A stretch of 64,000 bases of DNA from Actinomycetes bacterium (GCA_021786375.1 JAJYNL010000015.1:1-64000); one strand, 5' to 3'. Shown: positions 27,052 through 36,296, counted from the stretch's first letter. Notes: a model not told the origin generated them from the letters alone. Numbers and translations: made by a program.

Positions 27052-28908
27052 CTACTTGGTGAAGTACCACTCCTCCGGCAGCAGGTTCCCGTAGGGGTTC
27101 TGCTGGACGCCGTGCAGCGTGGAGCTCACCTCGGAGAGCTGGTAGTCCGCATTGGGCTGGAAGATCACCGGCAGGCTCTGCACGATGTAGTCCTGATAGG
27201 CGTTGAGAGCGCTCTGGGTCTGGGAAGCCGGAGCGGTGTGGGTGGTCGCAATCAGGCTGTCGGCCTTCGGGTCGCTGTAGCTACCGAAGTTGGCGCCTGC
27301 GCCGGTCTGGTAGAGCTCACCACCGGTGGGGTAGTAGTCGGGAGCATAGACCCAGCCGCCGCCCCAGTTCTCCATCTGCCACTTGCATGCCGCCTGGGTG
27401 GCGGTGCAAGGCGTGGCGTTTCCGATCACCTGATCAAAGGGTGCGGAGGTGAGGCTGATGTTGATGCCGGCCTGAGCCCCTGCGGACTTCAGAGCCGCCA
27501 TCATCTGGGCCGTCGCCTGAACCCCCGAAGCGTACTGCAGGTTGAAGGCGAGCTGGGCGCCCTGGGCTATCCCCTTGCCGCACTGGTTGGCGCCGGTACC
27601 GGGATTCGAGCAGGTGTCGGTGCCGTTCGCGTTGATGGTCCAACCATGGGACTTCAACAGGTCGGTGGCAGCCGAGACACTGAACGGATAGGGGTTGTTG
27701 CGCTCCTTCTGGTCGGCGAAGCTATTGGCGGGAACGATCGGCACCGGGCCGTAGGAGGGAACCCCGTAGCCCTTCAGGAAGGAGGAGATCCACTGGGGCT
27801 GGTCCACCAGGTGCTGGATCGCCTGACGCACGTAGGCCTGGTCGATGATCGGTCCAACCGTCGGGTTGTTGAAGTTTACGACCCAGTAGTTGAACGAGAA
27901 CAGGATCCAGGGATTGAAGGTGAATCCGCTCGAGGTGAGCAGGCTCTTCTGGCTCAGGTCGGCTACGGGGATGTAGCCGTATTGGAGGCCCGAGCCGCTG
28001 CGCAGCACGTTGAACTCGGCGGAGTCGGTGGTGAAGGGCAACTCCACGAACTTCGAGATGGTCGGCTTGACCGGTCCGCTGTAGGTCGGGTTCGGCACGA
28101 AGACCGCCTTGCCCTGCGAAGTGAAGGACTGGAGCTTCCACGGTCCATCGACCACCGACCAGATCGGGCTGGTGGTATATGTGCTGGTGTCCTTGGCCTG
28201 GGCGTCGAGGAACTTGTAGACCGCCTGGGCACCGGTGGGGGTGAGGTCCGGAGCGGTGGTGGAGGTCTCCGACGGCGCGGCCTGCCCGGCTGCGGTCACA
28301 TCCCATGCCATTGGCATCGGGGTGATCTGGGAGAGCTCGTTATAGGTGAACCAGGTCGGGTTGTAGCTGGCATTCAGGTTGAACACCACGGTGTTGGGCC
28401 CGGTGGCCTGGTAGGAGACGACATTGTCCGGGAAAGCGCCCGGGACATAGGCCGCCCAGTTGGCCTTGTTGGCCTTGAGCATGTTCATCCAGAAGACGAC
28501 GTCGCGGGCGTCCACCGGCGCACCGTTCGACCACTTGTAGTTCTTCAGGGTGACGGTGACGGTCTTATCGTTGTTGGAAAAGACCGGCGGGTTGGCCAGC
28601 GAGAGCTTGTAGTTGATGATGGGAGTGGTGCCCTGGCCGAACCAATAGAGCGGACGGTACATCAGCTCTTGGAACTGGGACAGGTTGGTTACGGAGAAGT
28701 ACGCTCCGCTCGAGAGAGGGAAGATGTAGTTAGGGGTCGCGCCGGGACCCTCGGCAAAGTTTACTGTGCCGCCGGAGACCTTGGTGGTGCCGGAGGATGT
28801 GGTTGCAGTCGATGAAGAGCTTCCGGAACCGCAAGCGGCTAGCAGCGTTGCTGCCGCCGCGGTTGAAGCCATAGCCGCAGCGATGCGGCGAACTTTCTTG
28901 GACACCAT
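27052..28908 (-). CDS. Extracellular solute-binding lipoprotein, family 5 (peptide type)
   Basis: 618 residues, longer than most DppA/OppA proteins. The signal peptide ends in a lipobox (TLLAAC, Cys near residue 26), followed by a Ser/Thr linker, then the SBP_bac_5 fold: GGTVNFAEGPGATPNYIFPL at the start, a TVTLKNYKWSNGAPVDARDV strand and a WIL/SFNY core. Ligand unknown: peptides, nickel chelates and oligosaccharides are all used by this family. AGGAGG and AAGGA precede ATG 28908. First gene of the importer operon. Confidence 0.9.
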   Translation of the reverse strand: MVSKKVRRIAAAMASTAAAATLLAACGSGSSSSTATTSSGTTKVSGGTVNFAEGPGATPNYIFPLSSGAYFSVTNLSQFQELMYRPLYWFGQGTTPIINYKLSLANPPVFSNNDKTVTVTLKNYKWSNGAPVDARDVVFWMNMLKANKANWAAYVPGAFPDNVVSYQATGPNTVVFNLNASYNPTWFTYNELSQITPMPMAWDVTAAGQAAPSETSTTAPDLTPTGAQAVYKFLDAQAKDTSTYTTSPIWSVVDGPWKLQSFTSQGKAVFVPNPTYSGPVKPTISKFVELPFTTDSAEFNVLRSGSGLQYGYIPVADLSQKSLLTSSGFTFNPWILFSFNYWVVNFNNPTVGPIIDQAYVRQAIQHLVDQPQWISSFLKGYGVPSYGPVPIVPANSFADQKERNNPYPFSVSAATDLLKSHGWTINANGTDTCSNPGTGANQCGKGIAQGAQLAFNLQYASGVQATAQMMAALKSAGAQAGINISLTSAPFDQVIGNATPCTATQAACKWQMENWGGGWVYAPDYYPTGGELYQTGAGANFGSYSDPKADSLIATTHTAPASQTQSALNAYQDYIVQSLPVIFQPNADYQLSEVSSTLHGVQQNPYGNLLPEEWYFTK

Positions 28909-29451
28909 CTTTTCCTTAGAACCTCCTGTGAAAGCGGTGACTCAACAAAAATAGCCTTGAAGTTGGCGAAGAGTTCGCCGCGGATTCACTTTCGGTTCAT
29001 CTTTTTTCTCCGCTTTGTGATCCACAGCCCGGATTCAGTTATGCAGACTTGCATACAATCATTGAAGTGCTGTTCACGGGGGGTGCAGATGCGAAAGGAC
29101 GCTGGCTAACCACGCCGTGACGCGCAGAAATATTTTTTTGGCGACGGATTCCGTTGCATATCATCGGTAACTTAGAGCGCCAGGTTAGCGAATAGCCTAC
29201 GACATGCTAAGTACCGCCACGGTAAGGCTACGGAATCAGTAGGTTACCAACTGGGAACGAGTCATGGCGACTACGCGAACGGGTTCAGTGACACCTGCTC
29301 GGTCGAGTTCGGCGAATCCGGGCCATAGGCGGTGCCACGTTATCCGTCTTTCCACCGGGCCGTCGGACCCTGCCGGCACCACCTCACCGTGGTCCCGGGG
29401 TCAGGGGTGCCCGCCGGTAGGAGTGGATGCCACTGGTTGCGCCTCGGCCTA
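28909..29451. other. Regulatory gap upstream of the importer operon
   Basis: About 540 bases, more AT-rich than its surroundings, including a T7 run near 29133-29139 and a palindrome at 29040-29055. A 67-codon plus-strand frame from 29264 has no recognisable content. I found no tRNA or riboswitch shape. The gap should contain the importer promoter on the minus strand, and the 3' end of the peroxiredoxin transcript also runs into it. Confidence 0.4.
29040..29055 (-). promoter_or_regulatory. Palindromic operator candidate for the ABC importer
   Basis: TATGCA-GACT-TGCATA, a perfect 6-bp inverted repeat 130 bases before the binding-protein gene. On the minus strand it falls between a TTCAAT -35-like and a CATAAC -10-like hexamer spaced by 17 bases, so a bound repressor would block the promoter. 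The regulator is unknown. Confidence 0.4.
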
Positions 29452-30087
29452 TCAGCGGTCCGGCTGAGGCGTGAGCCGCAGGTAGGGCTTGAGTTTGCGG
29501 AAGCCCTTGGGGAAGCGCTCGGTCGCCTCCTCGTCGGAGAGGGAGGTGGCGATCACCACTTCGTCTCCCTGGTTCCAGTTGACGGGGGTGGAGACCATGT
29601 AGAGGTCGGTCAGCTGAAGTGAATCCAGCACCCGCAGGATCTCGCGAAAGTTCCGGCCGGTTGAAGCGGGATAGGTGATGCTGAGGCGCAGCTTCTTGGC
29701 CGGATCGATGATGAAGACGGAGCGCACCGTGAAGGTGTTGGATGCGTTGGGGTGGATCATGCCGAAAAGGTTGGCCACCTTGGCCTCGGGGTCGCCGATC
29801 ATGGGAAAGTTGACCGCTTGACCCTGAGTCTCCTCTATATCCTTCTCCCACTCGATGTGGCTCTCGACCGGATCGACGGAGAGGCCGATCACCTTGGTAT
29901 TGCGCGCCGCGAACTCGCTCTTGAGGCGCGCCACCTCGGCGAGCTCCGTCGTGCACACCGGGGTGAAGTCCTTCGGGTGCGAGAAGAGTATCGCCCAGCC
30001 GTCACCGATCCACTCGTGGAAGCGGATGGTCCCCTGGGTGGTCGGGGCTTCGAAGTCGGGGACGACGTCTCCTAGCTGCAAAGACAT
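29452..30087 (-). CDS. 1-Cys peroxiredoxin (Prx6/AhpC-TSA type)
   Basis: 211 residues. SHPKDFTPVCTTE carries the peroxidatic Cys near residue 45 in the Prx6-type PVCTTE context, and the long C-terminal region with STPVNWNQGDEV is typical of this subgroup. It reduces hydrogen or alkyl peroxides in the cytoplasm. I start at ATG 30087 because AAGGAG lies five bases upstream. The longer frame to 30135 has no such site. Divergent from the CDF exporter gene, with 151 bases between them. Confidence 0.92.
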   Translation of the reverse strand: MSLQLGDVVPDFEAPTTQGTIRFHEWIGDGWAILFSHPKDFTPVCTTELAEVARLKSEFAARNTKVIGLSVDPVESHIEWEKDIEETQGQAVNFPMIGDPEAKVANLFGMIHPNASNTFTVRSVFIIDPAKKLRLSITYPASTGRNFREILRVLDSLQLTDLYMVSTPVNWNQGDEVVIATSLSDEEATERFPKGFRKLKPYLRLTPQPDR

Positions 30088-30238
30088 CTCGGCTCCTTTC
30101 GGGCTGGTCACCACTTTCATGCCACGATATCGCACGCTGGCGTCTATGGCCGGGATCGGGACCGGCTTTTGCCGACCGGGCGGCCATTCCGGACGCTCCT
30201 GGCGGCGCGGGTAGACTGCCGAGCGGAGTGGGCTTTAA

Positions 30239-31201
30239 GTGAATTCATCGGAAATCCAGGACTTCGATCATCACGAGCACGCGGTTCACGCAAGCGGCGC
30301 TGAGTTCCGCTCGGGCCCGTTCTATTTGGTGCTGTTCCTCAATCTCGCCCTCTTCGCCGCCAGCCTGGGCCTCGGTCTGCTGACGCATTCCCTGGCGCTG
30401 ATCTCGAATGCCTTTCACCTTCTGTCGGATCTGGGGGCCCTTGGGGTGGGCGTGCTGGCGGCATGGGCTTCTTCGCGCCCCGCCTCGGCACGCCACAGCT
30501 TCGGCATGGTCAAGGCCGAGGTTCTCGGTGCGCTCGTCACCACCCTGTTGCTCATCGGGGTCTCGGTGGCAATTGTCTACGCGGCCGTGATGCGCTTGGT
30601 CGGGCACCACCTCGTCGGACCGCTCGACTCCGGGGGCTTGGACATAAGTGCAGTCGGGATCGCCGGGGTGTTGGTGAACCTGGTGTCGCTGTTTGCCTTT
30701 GCCCGCCAGGACAGGCGTTCCGCACTGGTGCGGGCCAACCTGATCCATTTCTTTTCTGATGGAATCGGCTGGGTGCTGGCGCTGATCGCAGGCCTGTTGA
30801 TCCTGCGTTACGGCTTCGTCGCGGCAGACCCGCTCGCGAGTATCGGGGTCTCGATACTGGTGATCCTCGCGTCGGTGAGGGTGCTGCTAGATGTCACCAA
30901 CGTGCTGATGGATGCGGTGCCCAGCCAGGTGGACGCGGGCGAGATCCGGCGCATCATGCTGGACGTTCCGGGAGTCGAGGACGTGCACCATCTGCATGTC
31001 TGGAATCTCAGCTCGACCGCGGTGGCGCTCTCGGCCCACCTGGTGATGCGCGAAGGTATATCGCTGCACGAAGCCCAGGCGCGCTCGGTGCTGCTTAAGG
31101 AGCGTCTGGCGGAGCAGTTCGGCATCAGTCACGCGACGCTCGAGATGGAGTGTCACGTCTGCGAGGCGCCGGAGCACGCGGAAGACGCAGGGCCGAAATA
31201 A
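30239..31201 (+). CDS. Cation diffusion facilitator (CDF) metal exporter
   Basis: 320 residues with six membrane helices (about residues 25-215) and a cytoplasmic ferredoxin-like C-terminal domain. Metal-site helices carry SNAFHLLSD and NLIHFFSDG, and an N-terminal HHEHAVH stretch could bind metal. CDF proteins exchange Zn2+ or other divalent ions for protons. Start is GTG 30239 with no strong ribosome site. Its TAA is one base from the stop of the convergent TetR gene. A second CDF gene lies at 44287. Confidence 0.9.
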   Translation: MNSSEIQDFDHHEHAVHASGAEFRSGPFYLVLFLNLALFAASLGLGLLTHSLALISNAFHLLSDLGALGVGVLAAWASSRPASARHSFGMVKAEVLGALVTTLLLIGVSVAIVYAAVMRLVGHHLVGPLDSGGLDISAVGIAGVLVNLVSLFAFARQDRRSALVRANLIHFFSDGIGWVLALIAGLLILRYGFVAADPLASIGVSILVILASVRVLLDVTNVLMDAVPSQVDAGEIRRIMLDVPGVEDVHHLHVWNLSSTAVALSAHLVMREGISLHEAQARSVLLKERLAEQFGISHATLEMECHVCEAPEHAEDAGPK

Positions 31202-31202
31202 C

Positions 31203-31838
31203 TCAGGGGCGCGCCAGGGTTGGCGCCAACATCCCATGCAGAACCAAATCGGCTACCTGATCCACGTCGGCTTCGCCCAGCACCGCTCCCATGATGATCC
31301 TGCGCATGAAGAGCGACCCGAAGATCGCCTCGGATACCCGCTCGGGATCGACGCCGGCACGGACCTCCATCTCGGGCACATGCGATTCGATCAGCTTGAC
31401 CACCGCGCCGCGGCGATGCACGTCCCAAGTGGCGGCAACGAGCGCTCCTACGGTGGGGTTGGACTGTGCCTCTCCGACCAGATGCGCCATCGCACTTCCG
31501 GTGGGGGAGGAGAGCAGCCGGACCAGATTGGCAATGAAGGTGCGGAGGTCCTTCTCCAGGTCGCCCGAGTCCATGTTGCGTCCGAGGTTCTCGGACTCTC
31601 TTGCGATGGCTTCCTGAATGAGTTCCCGCTTGGAGCGCCAGTGCCGATAAATCGTCGACTTCCCGACGCCGGCGTTTCGTGCCACAGACTCGATGGTGAG
31701 GTCGCGATATCCCTCGGTGGCGCAGATGGAAAGGGTGGCGTCCAGGATGCGGCGGTGCGCGTCGACGCTGCGTGGCCTGCCCCGCTTGCGATGTACTTCG
31801 GGGGCGATCGTCTTTCCCGTCAGATCCAGCGCCATCAT
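31203..31838 (-). CDS. TetR-family transcriptional regulator
   Basis: 211 residues from ATG 31838 (AGAGG eight bases upstream). N-terminal helix-turn-helix: ILDATLSICATEGYRDLTIE then GVGKSTIYRHW, followed by a variable ligand domain of the TetR_C type. Its target is unknown. Candidates are itself and the convergent CDF gene or the divergent membrane protein region. The 195 bases upstream hold no obvious palindrome that I noticed. Confidence 0.9.
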   Translation of the reverse strand: MMALDLTGKTIAPEVHRKRGRPRSVDAHRRILDATLSICATEGYRDLTIESVARNAGVGKSTIYRHWRSKRELIQEAIARESENLGRNMDSGDLEKDLRTFIANLVRLLSSPTGSAMAHLVGEAQSNPTVGALVAATWDVHRRGAVVKLIESHVPEMEVRAGVDPERVSEAIFGSLFMRRIIMGAVLGEADVDQVADLVLHGMLAPTLARP

Positions 31839-32039
31839 GGTCAAACCTCTGTGTCCTCAAGGCGGTGTCATTGGAGCGGCCCGCCACCAAGCCCGCATTA
31901 CGCGCCGATTGCGCCTTGCTTCGGCCTTGAAGCAGACATTAGCGAACGACTCGAAAGAGCCAAGTGGCCAAAGAAAACCTTTACCGTCTCATAATCTTTC
32001 TGGGACCAAAGGCCCTATTTCGTGGCCCTATGGGGGGGC

Positions 32040-32612
32040 TCAGCGAGCGAATACGAGCGCCGAAAGACGTACCCGGGCGGCGAGGACTCCGAGAGATGCG
32101 AGGGCGACGATTCCGCCGGCCAAAGCAATGGACGGCGTTGCGGCGCGCAGGGAGATGGCCGAGCCGAGCACCGTCCAGCAGGCAAAGAAGAGAAGGTCGG
32201 GGCCGTACTTGGCCCTAAGGGTGAGCCGGAGGCGCTCGAACTCCATCTCCAGGATCTTCGAAGCCATCTCACGCTCCAGCCGGGAGTGGCAGCTGCCACC
32301 CTCACCTGAACAGGATTCGTTCCCGCAGCTCTGCTCGGCGCCGCAGCTCTCACCCTCGACTGACCAGCGGGCGGCTTCGCGGCGAAATGAGACAATCAAA
32401 GCCAGTGCGGCGACCGCGCCGACGATGATCGATGCGGCGAGCGCGGGGATCCCCGCCCCAGGCGCGACGCTGGAAAAGCCGAGGAGAACGAGCGACCAAA
32501 CCCAGGCTCCGGCGGCCACCAGCGCAACCCGCATGCGGGCGTCGTACGCCCGCTTGCGGCCGGCAAAGGATGCCTTGATGGTGATGGGGGTGGCACCGGG
32601 AACTTGCTGCAT
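32040..32612 (-). CDS. Small four-helix membrane protein with a Cys-rich loop (unknown)
   Basis: 190 residues. Two hydrophobic pairs (about 30-75 and 135-185) flank a soluble loop with five cysteines in the form SCG..QSCGNESCSGEGGSCHS, then a helical stretch EREMASKILEMEFERLRL. The spacing could hold a metal or form disulfides. I do not recognise the family. It lies between a TetR gene and an acyl-CoA synthetase gene, 41 bases after the latter on the same strand, so it may share its transcript. Confidence 0.65.
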   Translation of the reverse strand: MQQVPGATPITIKASFAGRKRAYDARMRVALVAAGAWVWSLVLLGFSSVAPGAGIPALAASIIVGAVAALALIVSFRREAARWSVEGESCGAEQSCGNESCSGEGGSCHSRLEREMASKILEMEFERLRLTLRAKYGPDLLFFACWTVLGSAISLRAATPSIALAGGIVALASLGVLAARVRLSALVFAR

Positions 32613-32653
32613 TGCAGGTTAAACCTATCAGGATGCGCGCCTGAGCGCCTTTC

Positions 32654-34381
32654 TCAGTCTTGGACCAGGCGCGAGACCATCTCTTCGCGGAGCTGGCGCT
32701 TCAGCACTTTGCCCGCCGCATTGCGGGGGAGGGGCTCTGCGTGGAAAAAGACGTACTTCGGCACCTTGAACGCTGCCAGCCGGGCCGCCACCGCTGCCCG
32801 GATCTCCTCCTCGGTGGTTTTGCAGCCCGGTCGGAGTTGTACCACCGCCGCGACCTCTTCGCCCATCTCGAGATCCGGGATACCAACCACCGCGGCGTCC
32901 GCCACGCATGGGTTCTCGTACAACGCCCCTTCCACCTCTGCCGAATAGACGTTTTCACCTCCCCGGATAAGCATGTCCTTGGCCCGGTCGACGATATAGA
33001 TATAGCCCTGATCGTCCAGGTAGGCGAGATCTCCGGTTCTGAACCAGCCGTCCCGTATCGCTGCGGCGGTCGACTCCGGCTTGTTCCAGTATCCGATCAC
33101 CACGTTTGGCCCACGGACCCAGAGCTCGCCGGTCTCAAAAGGCTCGGCCGGATCACCACCGGCGCTGACCGCTTTCACCTCGACCACGGGAAGCGGCCTT
33201 CCGACCGAGTCGGGGCGTCCGAGGTAATCGTCTCCGGAGATGCTGGTGGCGACGGAAGACGTCTCGGTCAGGCCGTAGCTGTTGGAGGGTATGGCACCCG
33301 GGAAACCCGCGCGCAGGCGCCGGAGCAGCTCGGGGGGCACCGGCGCGCCGCCGCAGCTTACGGTGCGAAGGCTCGAGGTGTCGCGGCGCTTCAGGTCGGG
33401 AGAGTTAAGAGCCTGCCAGACCATCGTCGGAACACCCCCGAAGTTGGTCACCCCCTCCCTCTCGATCAGTTCGAGCGCCCTTTCGGGATTCCAGCGCCTC
33501 ATCATCACCAGCCTCCCGCCGGCCATGGTGTTGGGGACCAGCAGGCCGTGGCAGCCGGTGGCATGAAAGAGAGGTACCGAAAGGAGAACCGAGTTTGGTG
33601 ACGATGGCGCGGGCTTGGCGGCATAGGCCCGCTGGTTGCGGGCGCTGAGGAAGAAGAGCGACATGAGGCTGGTACAGATGTTGCGGTGCGTGCCAACGGC
33701 GCCCTTGGGGCGCCCGGTGGTGCCCGACGTGTAGAAGATCGTTGCGAGGTCGTCCGGTGCGATCGCCGAGGGGGCGGAGGTGGGGGCGGTTGCCCCCAGG
33801 AGGTCGTTGAGCGGGATCACCTCGATGCCCATGGGCGCGAGCTGTCCGCAGGCGGCGGCGATCCGGGATGTCTCGCAGCGGACTGCGAGGAGATGGGCGA
33901 GCGCGGGCGGCGGCTCCGCCATTAGCTCGGGCATCATCCTCTCCAGGCGCTCCTGGTCGACTATCGCCGTCTTCGCCTCGCAGTCGGCGATGCCGTAGGC
34001 AAGCTCCCCGGAGGTCCACCAGGCATTCAGGGGGACGGCAACGGCGCCGGAGGTGACTATCGCCCAGAAGGAGGCGACCCACTCGGGATAGTTGCGCATC
34101 GCCAGTGCCACGCGGTCGCCCTTTACGACCCCCTTGGCGGCGAGTCCGCCCCTCAGTCTCTTGACCTGCTGCGCCATCTCGCGGTAGGTGATCCGCTCGT
34201 CCTCGTAGACCAGGTAGCAGGCATCTCCAAAACGCTCGGCTTTGCTCCAAACCTGCGCGAGGGAGGCCGGGGCATTCCTCCAGATGGTCATGCGCCTGCC
34301 GCCGACCGTCTCGGCGACCGTCTCGTAGCGTTGCCCGGGCGCGGTCATCTCCGCGGTTAGTTCGGCGAGCAGGTCGGCCAT
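32654..34381 (-). CDS. AMP-dependent acyl-CoA synthetase/ligase
   Basis: 575 residues, full length for the family. FYTSGTTGRPKG (P-loop), SYGLTETSS, GWFRTGDLAYLD, DMLIRGGENVY and the C-terminal PRNAAGKVLKRQ with the catalytic Lys are all intact. It activates a carboxylic acid, most likely a medium- or long-chain fatty acid, as acyl-AMP and then acyl-CoA. Chain length cannot be read from sequence. ATG 34381 lacks a ribosome site. A TAGATT box sits six bases before it, so the mRNA may be leaderless. Confidence 0.92.
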   Translation of the reverse strand: MADLLAELTAEMTAPGQRYETVAETVGGRRMTIWRNAPASLAQVWSKAERFGDACYLVYEDERITYREMAQQVKRLRGGLAAKGVVKGDRVALAMRNYPEWVASFWAIVTSGAVAVPLNAWWTSGELAYGIADCEAKTAIVDQERLERMMPELMAEPPPALAHLLAVRCETSRIAAACGQLAPMGIEVIPLNDLLGATAPTSAPSAIAPDDLATIFYTSGTTGRPKGAVGTHRNICTSLMSLFFLSARNQRAYAAKPAPSSPNSVLLSVPLFHATGCHGLLVPNTMAGGRLVMMRRWNPERALELIEREGVTNFGGVPTMVWQALNSPDLKRRDTSSLRTVSCGGAPVPPELLRRLRAGFPGAIPSNSYGLTETSSVATSISGDDYLGRPDSVGRPLPVVEVKAVSAGGDPAEPFETGELWVRGPNVVIGYWNKPESTAAAIRDGWFRTGDLAYLDDQGYIYIVDRAKDMLIRGGENVYSAEVEGALYENPCVADAAVVGIPDLEMGEEVAAVVQLRPGCKTTEEEIRAAVAARLAAFKVPKYVFFHAEPLPRNAAGKVLKRQLREEMVSRLVQD

Positions 34382-34423
34382 AGCAAGAATCTAACGCCGA
34401 CCCGAGGAGGAGCGGGAGCTCTT

Positions 34424-34984
34424 CTAACTGCCGGCCAGGCGGAAGAAGGAATCCCTGTAGTAACGGAGCTCCTCGATCGACTCGAGAATGTCGTCGAGTG
34501 CCCGGTGGCCGCGCTTCTTGGTGGGGGCACCGGCGGCGACATCTGGGTTCCAGCGGCGCGCGAGTTCCTTGATGGAGCTGACGTCGACCGAGCGGTAGTG
34601 GAGGTAGTCCTCCACTTCAGGGGCCTGCTCGGCCAGGAAGCGCCTGTCGGTGCCGATGGTGTTTCCGCACAGGGGCGCGCTCTTGGCGGCCTTCACGCTC
34701 TCTTTCAAGAAGGCGAGCGTCTGCGCCTCGGCGGCGTTCAAGGTCAGCGAGCTGGCCCGGATCACCTCGAGGAGCCCGCTGGTGCTGTGCATGTTGGCCA
34801 CGTAGGGGTCCATGGAGGAGAGCAGCTCCTCCGGCGCCGCTATCACGAGTTCGGGACCGGTGGCGACGACGTTGAGCTGATCGTCGGTCACCACGGTGGC
34901 CATTTCGACGATCTGGTCGCGCTTAGGGTCCAGTCCGGTCATCTCCAGGTCCATCCAAACAAGCACAAAGGGGAGTCTAACCAT
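34424..34984 (-). CDS. orn: Oligoribonuclease
   Basis: 186 residues. DEDDh exonuclease signature: MDLEMTGLDP near the N-terminus, GNTIGTDRRFL in the middle and GHRALDDILESI near the end. It degrades 2-5 nt RNAs and pGpG to mononucleotides. In this window it would also complete turnover of c-di-GMP hydrolysed by the EAL protein at 38289. ATG 34984 gives the normal length. The 22 extra codons upstream are not family-like. Divergent from the GT2 gene at 35023 with 38 bases between. Confidence 0.93.
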   Translation of the reverse strand: MVRLPFVLVWMDLEMTGLDPKRDQIVEMATVVTDDQLNVVATGPELVIAAPEELLSSMDPYVANMHSTSGLLEVIRASSLTLNAAEAQTLAFLKESVKAAKSAPLCGNTIGTDRRFLAEQAPEVEDYLHYRSVDVSSIKELARRWNPDVAAGAPTKKRGHRALDDILESIEELRYYRDSFFRLAGS

Positions 34985-35022
34985 GGTGTTGGTAAGCTCT
35001 ATTGGGCGAATTAGGAGGTTCC

Positions 35023-35841
35023 GTGACTCAGCTCCGGCCGAGCGCAGCACCGTGGGTGGTTATCCCCACGTACAACGAGGCTGGCAACATAGCCAACGCC
35101 GTCAAACGGATACGCAAGGCGCTGCCCGCCGCCAATGTTCTTGTAGTCGACGACTCCTCGCCGGATGGCACCGCCCACATCGTCGAGGCCCTGGCGGCCG
35201 AGGACCCCATGGTCAGCGTGGTGCTCCGTTCCACCAAGTCCGGTCTGGGCTCGGCATACAGGGCCGGCTTTTCGAAAGGGATGGCCCAAGGGGCGACCGC
35301 CCTCATAGAGATGGACGCGGACCTGAGCCACGAGCCGGAGGCGCTGCCAGAGCTGATCGCGGCACTCGACAACGGGGCGGACTTGGCGATCGGTTCGCGC
35401 TACGTTCCCGGAGGAGCCTCGCCCGGCCTGACGGCGGGAAGGCTGGCACTCTCCCGCGGCGGCAACATATACGCAAAGTTCGCTTTGGGGCTGCCGGTGA
35501 TGGACGCAACCTCAGGCTTCCGGGCCTACCGCCCCTCCCTGCTCGGGGCGATCAACCTTTCGACGGTGAGTGCGGATGGCTATGGCTTCCAGATAGAGAT
35601 GGTCTTTCGTGCCAACCTGTTGGGTGCGCGCATCAAGGAGGTTCCGATCATCTTCAACCAGCGGGTTGAAGGTGTCTCAAAGATGTCTACCGATATCGTG
35701 CGCGAGGCGATGCTCCTGTGTACGGTATGGGCCGCCCAGCGCCGGATGCGGCAGTTGCTCGGCAAGAGGAGTGACTTCATCCCTTATCACAAGGCGGACG
35801 GAAGCATGGCGGGCGCCGTGCTGCACGCGCTGCGCTCCTGA
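35023..35841 (+). CDS. Polyprenol-phosphate mannosyltransferase-like GT2 (DPM1 type)
   Basis: 272 residues. VVIPTYNEAGNI, VVDDSSPDGT and the metal motif EMDADLSH match dolichol/polyprenol-phosphate mannose synthases. The C-terminal region with YGFQIEM and RVEGVSKMS is also characteristic. It transfers mannose (or glucose) from a nucleotide sugar to polyprenyl phosphate on the cytoplasmic face. AGGAGG lies four bases before GTG 35023. No membrane domain is attached, as in Ppm1's catalytic part. Confidence 0.9.
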   Translation: MTQLRPSAAPWVVIPTYNEAGNIANAVKRIRKALPAANVLVVDDSSPDGTAHIVEALAAEDPMVSVVLRSTKSGLGSAYRAGFSKGMAQGATALIEMDADLSHEPEALPELIAALDNGADLAIGSRYVPGGASPGLTAGRLALSRGGNIYAKFALGLPVMDATSGFRAYRPSLLGAINLSTVSADGYGFQIEMVFRANLLGARIKEVPIIFNQRVEGVSKMSTDIVREAMLLCTVWAAQRRMRQLLGKRSDFIPYHKADGSMAGAVLHALRS

Positions 35842-35858
35842 GGCGCCGGGAGGTGGCG

Positions 35859-36296
35859 ATGTTGGAGGTGAGATTCGTCCGGCTCAGCACATCCGCGGTG
35901 CTGCCGTCCTACGCGCGCTCAGGTGACGCCGCTTGTGACCTTGTCGCCGCAGAGGCAGCCAAGATCGCCCCCCTTGGGCGCGCCACGGTTGGCACCGGAA
36001 TTGCGATCGAGATACCTCCGGGTTATGCCGGCTTCGTGCTCCCACGCTCCGGTCTGGCATCGCGGTACGGGCTCACCCTGGCCAATGCTCCTGGACTGAT
36101 CGATTCTGGATACCGTGGTGAGCTTAGGGTGGCACTCTTCAACGCCGACCCGGAGCAGCCCTTCTCGGTCACTCCCGGCGACCGCATCGCCCAGTTCCTG
36201 GTGATGCCGGTCCCGGTCATCACCTGGACGGAGGTGGAAGCTCTTTCCGAGAGCGGCAGGGGCGAGGGCGGTTTTGGTTCGACGGGGGTGAGCTGA
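35859..36296 (+). CDS. dut: dUTP diphosphatase
   Basis: 145 residues, typical for a trimeric dUTPase. Motifs in order: SGDAACDL, PRSGLASRYG, GLIDSGYRGEL, GDRIAQFLV and the C-terminal GRGEGGFGSTG that closes over the substrate. It converts dUTP to dUMP. GGGAGG five bases before ATG 35859 sets the start. It follows the mannosyltransferase gene by 17 bases and is probably co-transcribed. Confidence 0.95.
   Translation: MLEVRFVRLSTSAVLPSYARSGDAACDLVAAEAAKIAPLGRATVGTGIAIEIPPGYAGFVLPRSGLASRYGLTLANAPGLIDSGYRGELRVALFNADPEQPFSVTPGDRIAQFLVMPVPVITWTEVEALSESGRGEGGFGSTGVS

Noticed and set aside
27112-28815. 567-codon plus-strand open frame
   Set aside because: Antisense to the solute-binding protein gene. 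Long antisense frames are expected in high-GC DNA.
29264-29467. 67-codon plus-strand frame in the importer's upstream gap
   Set aside because: No ribosome site and low-complexity Thr/Ser/Pro content. It also overlaps the end of the peroxiredoxin gene.
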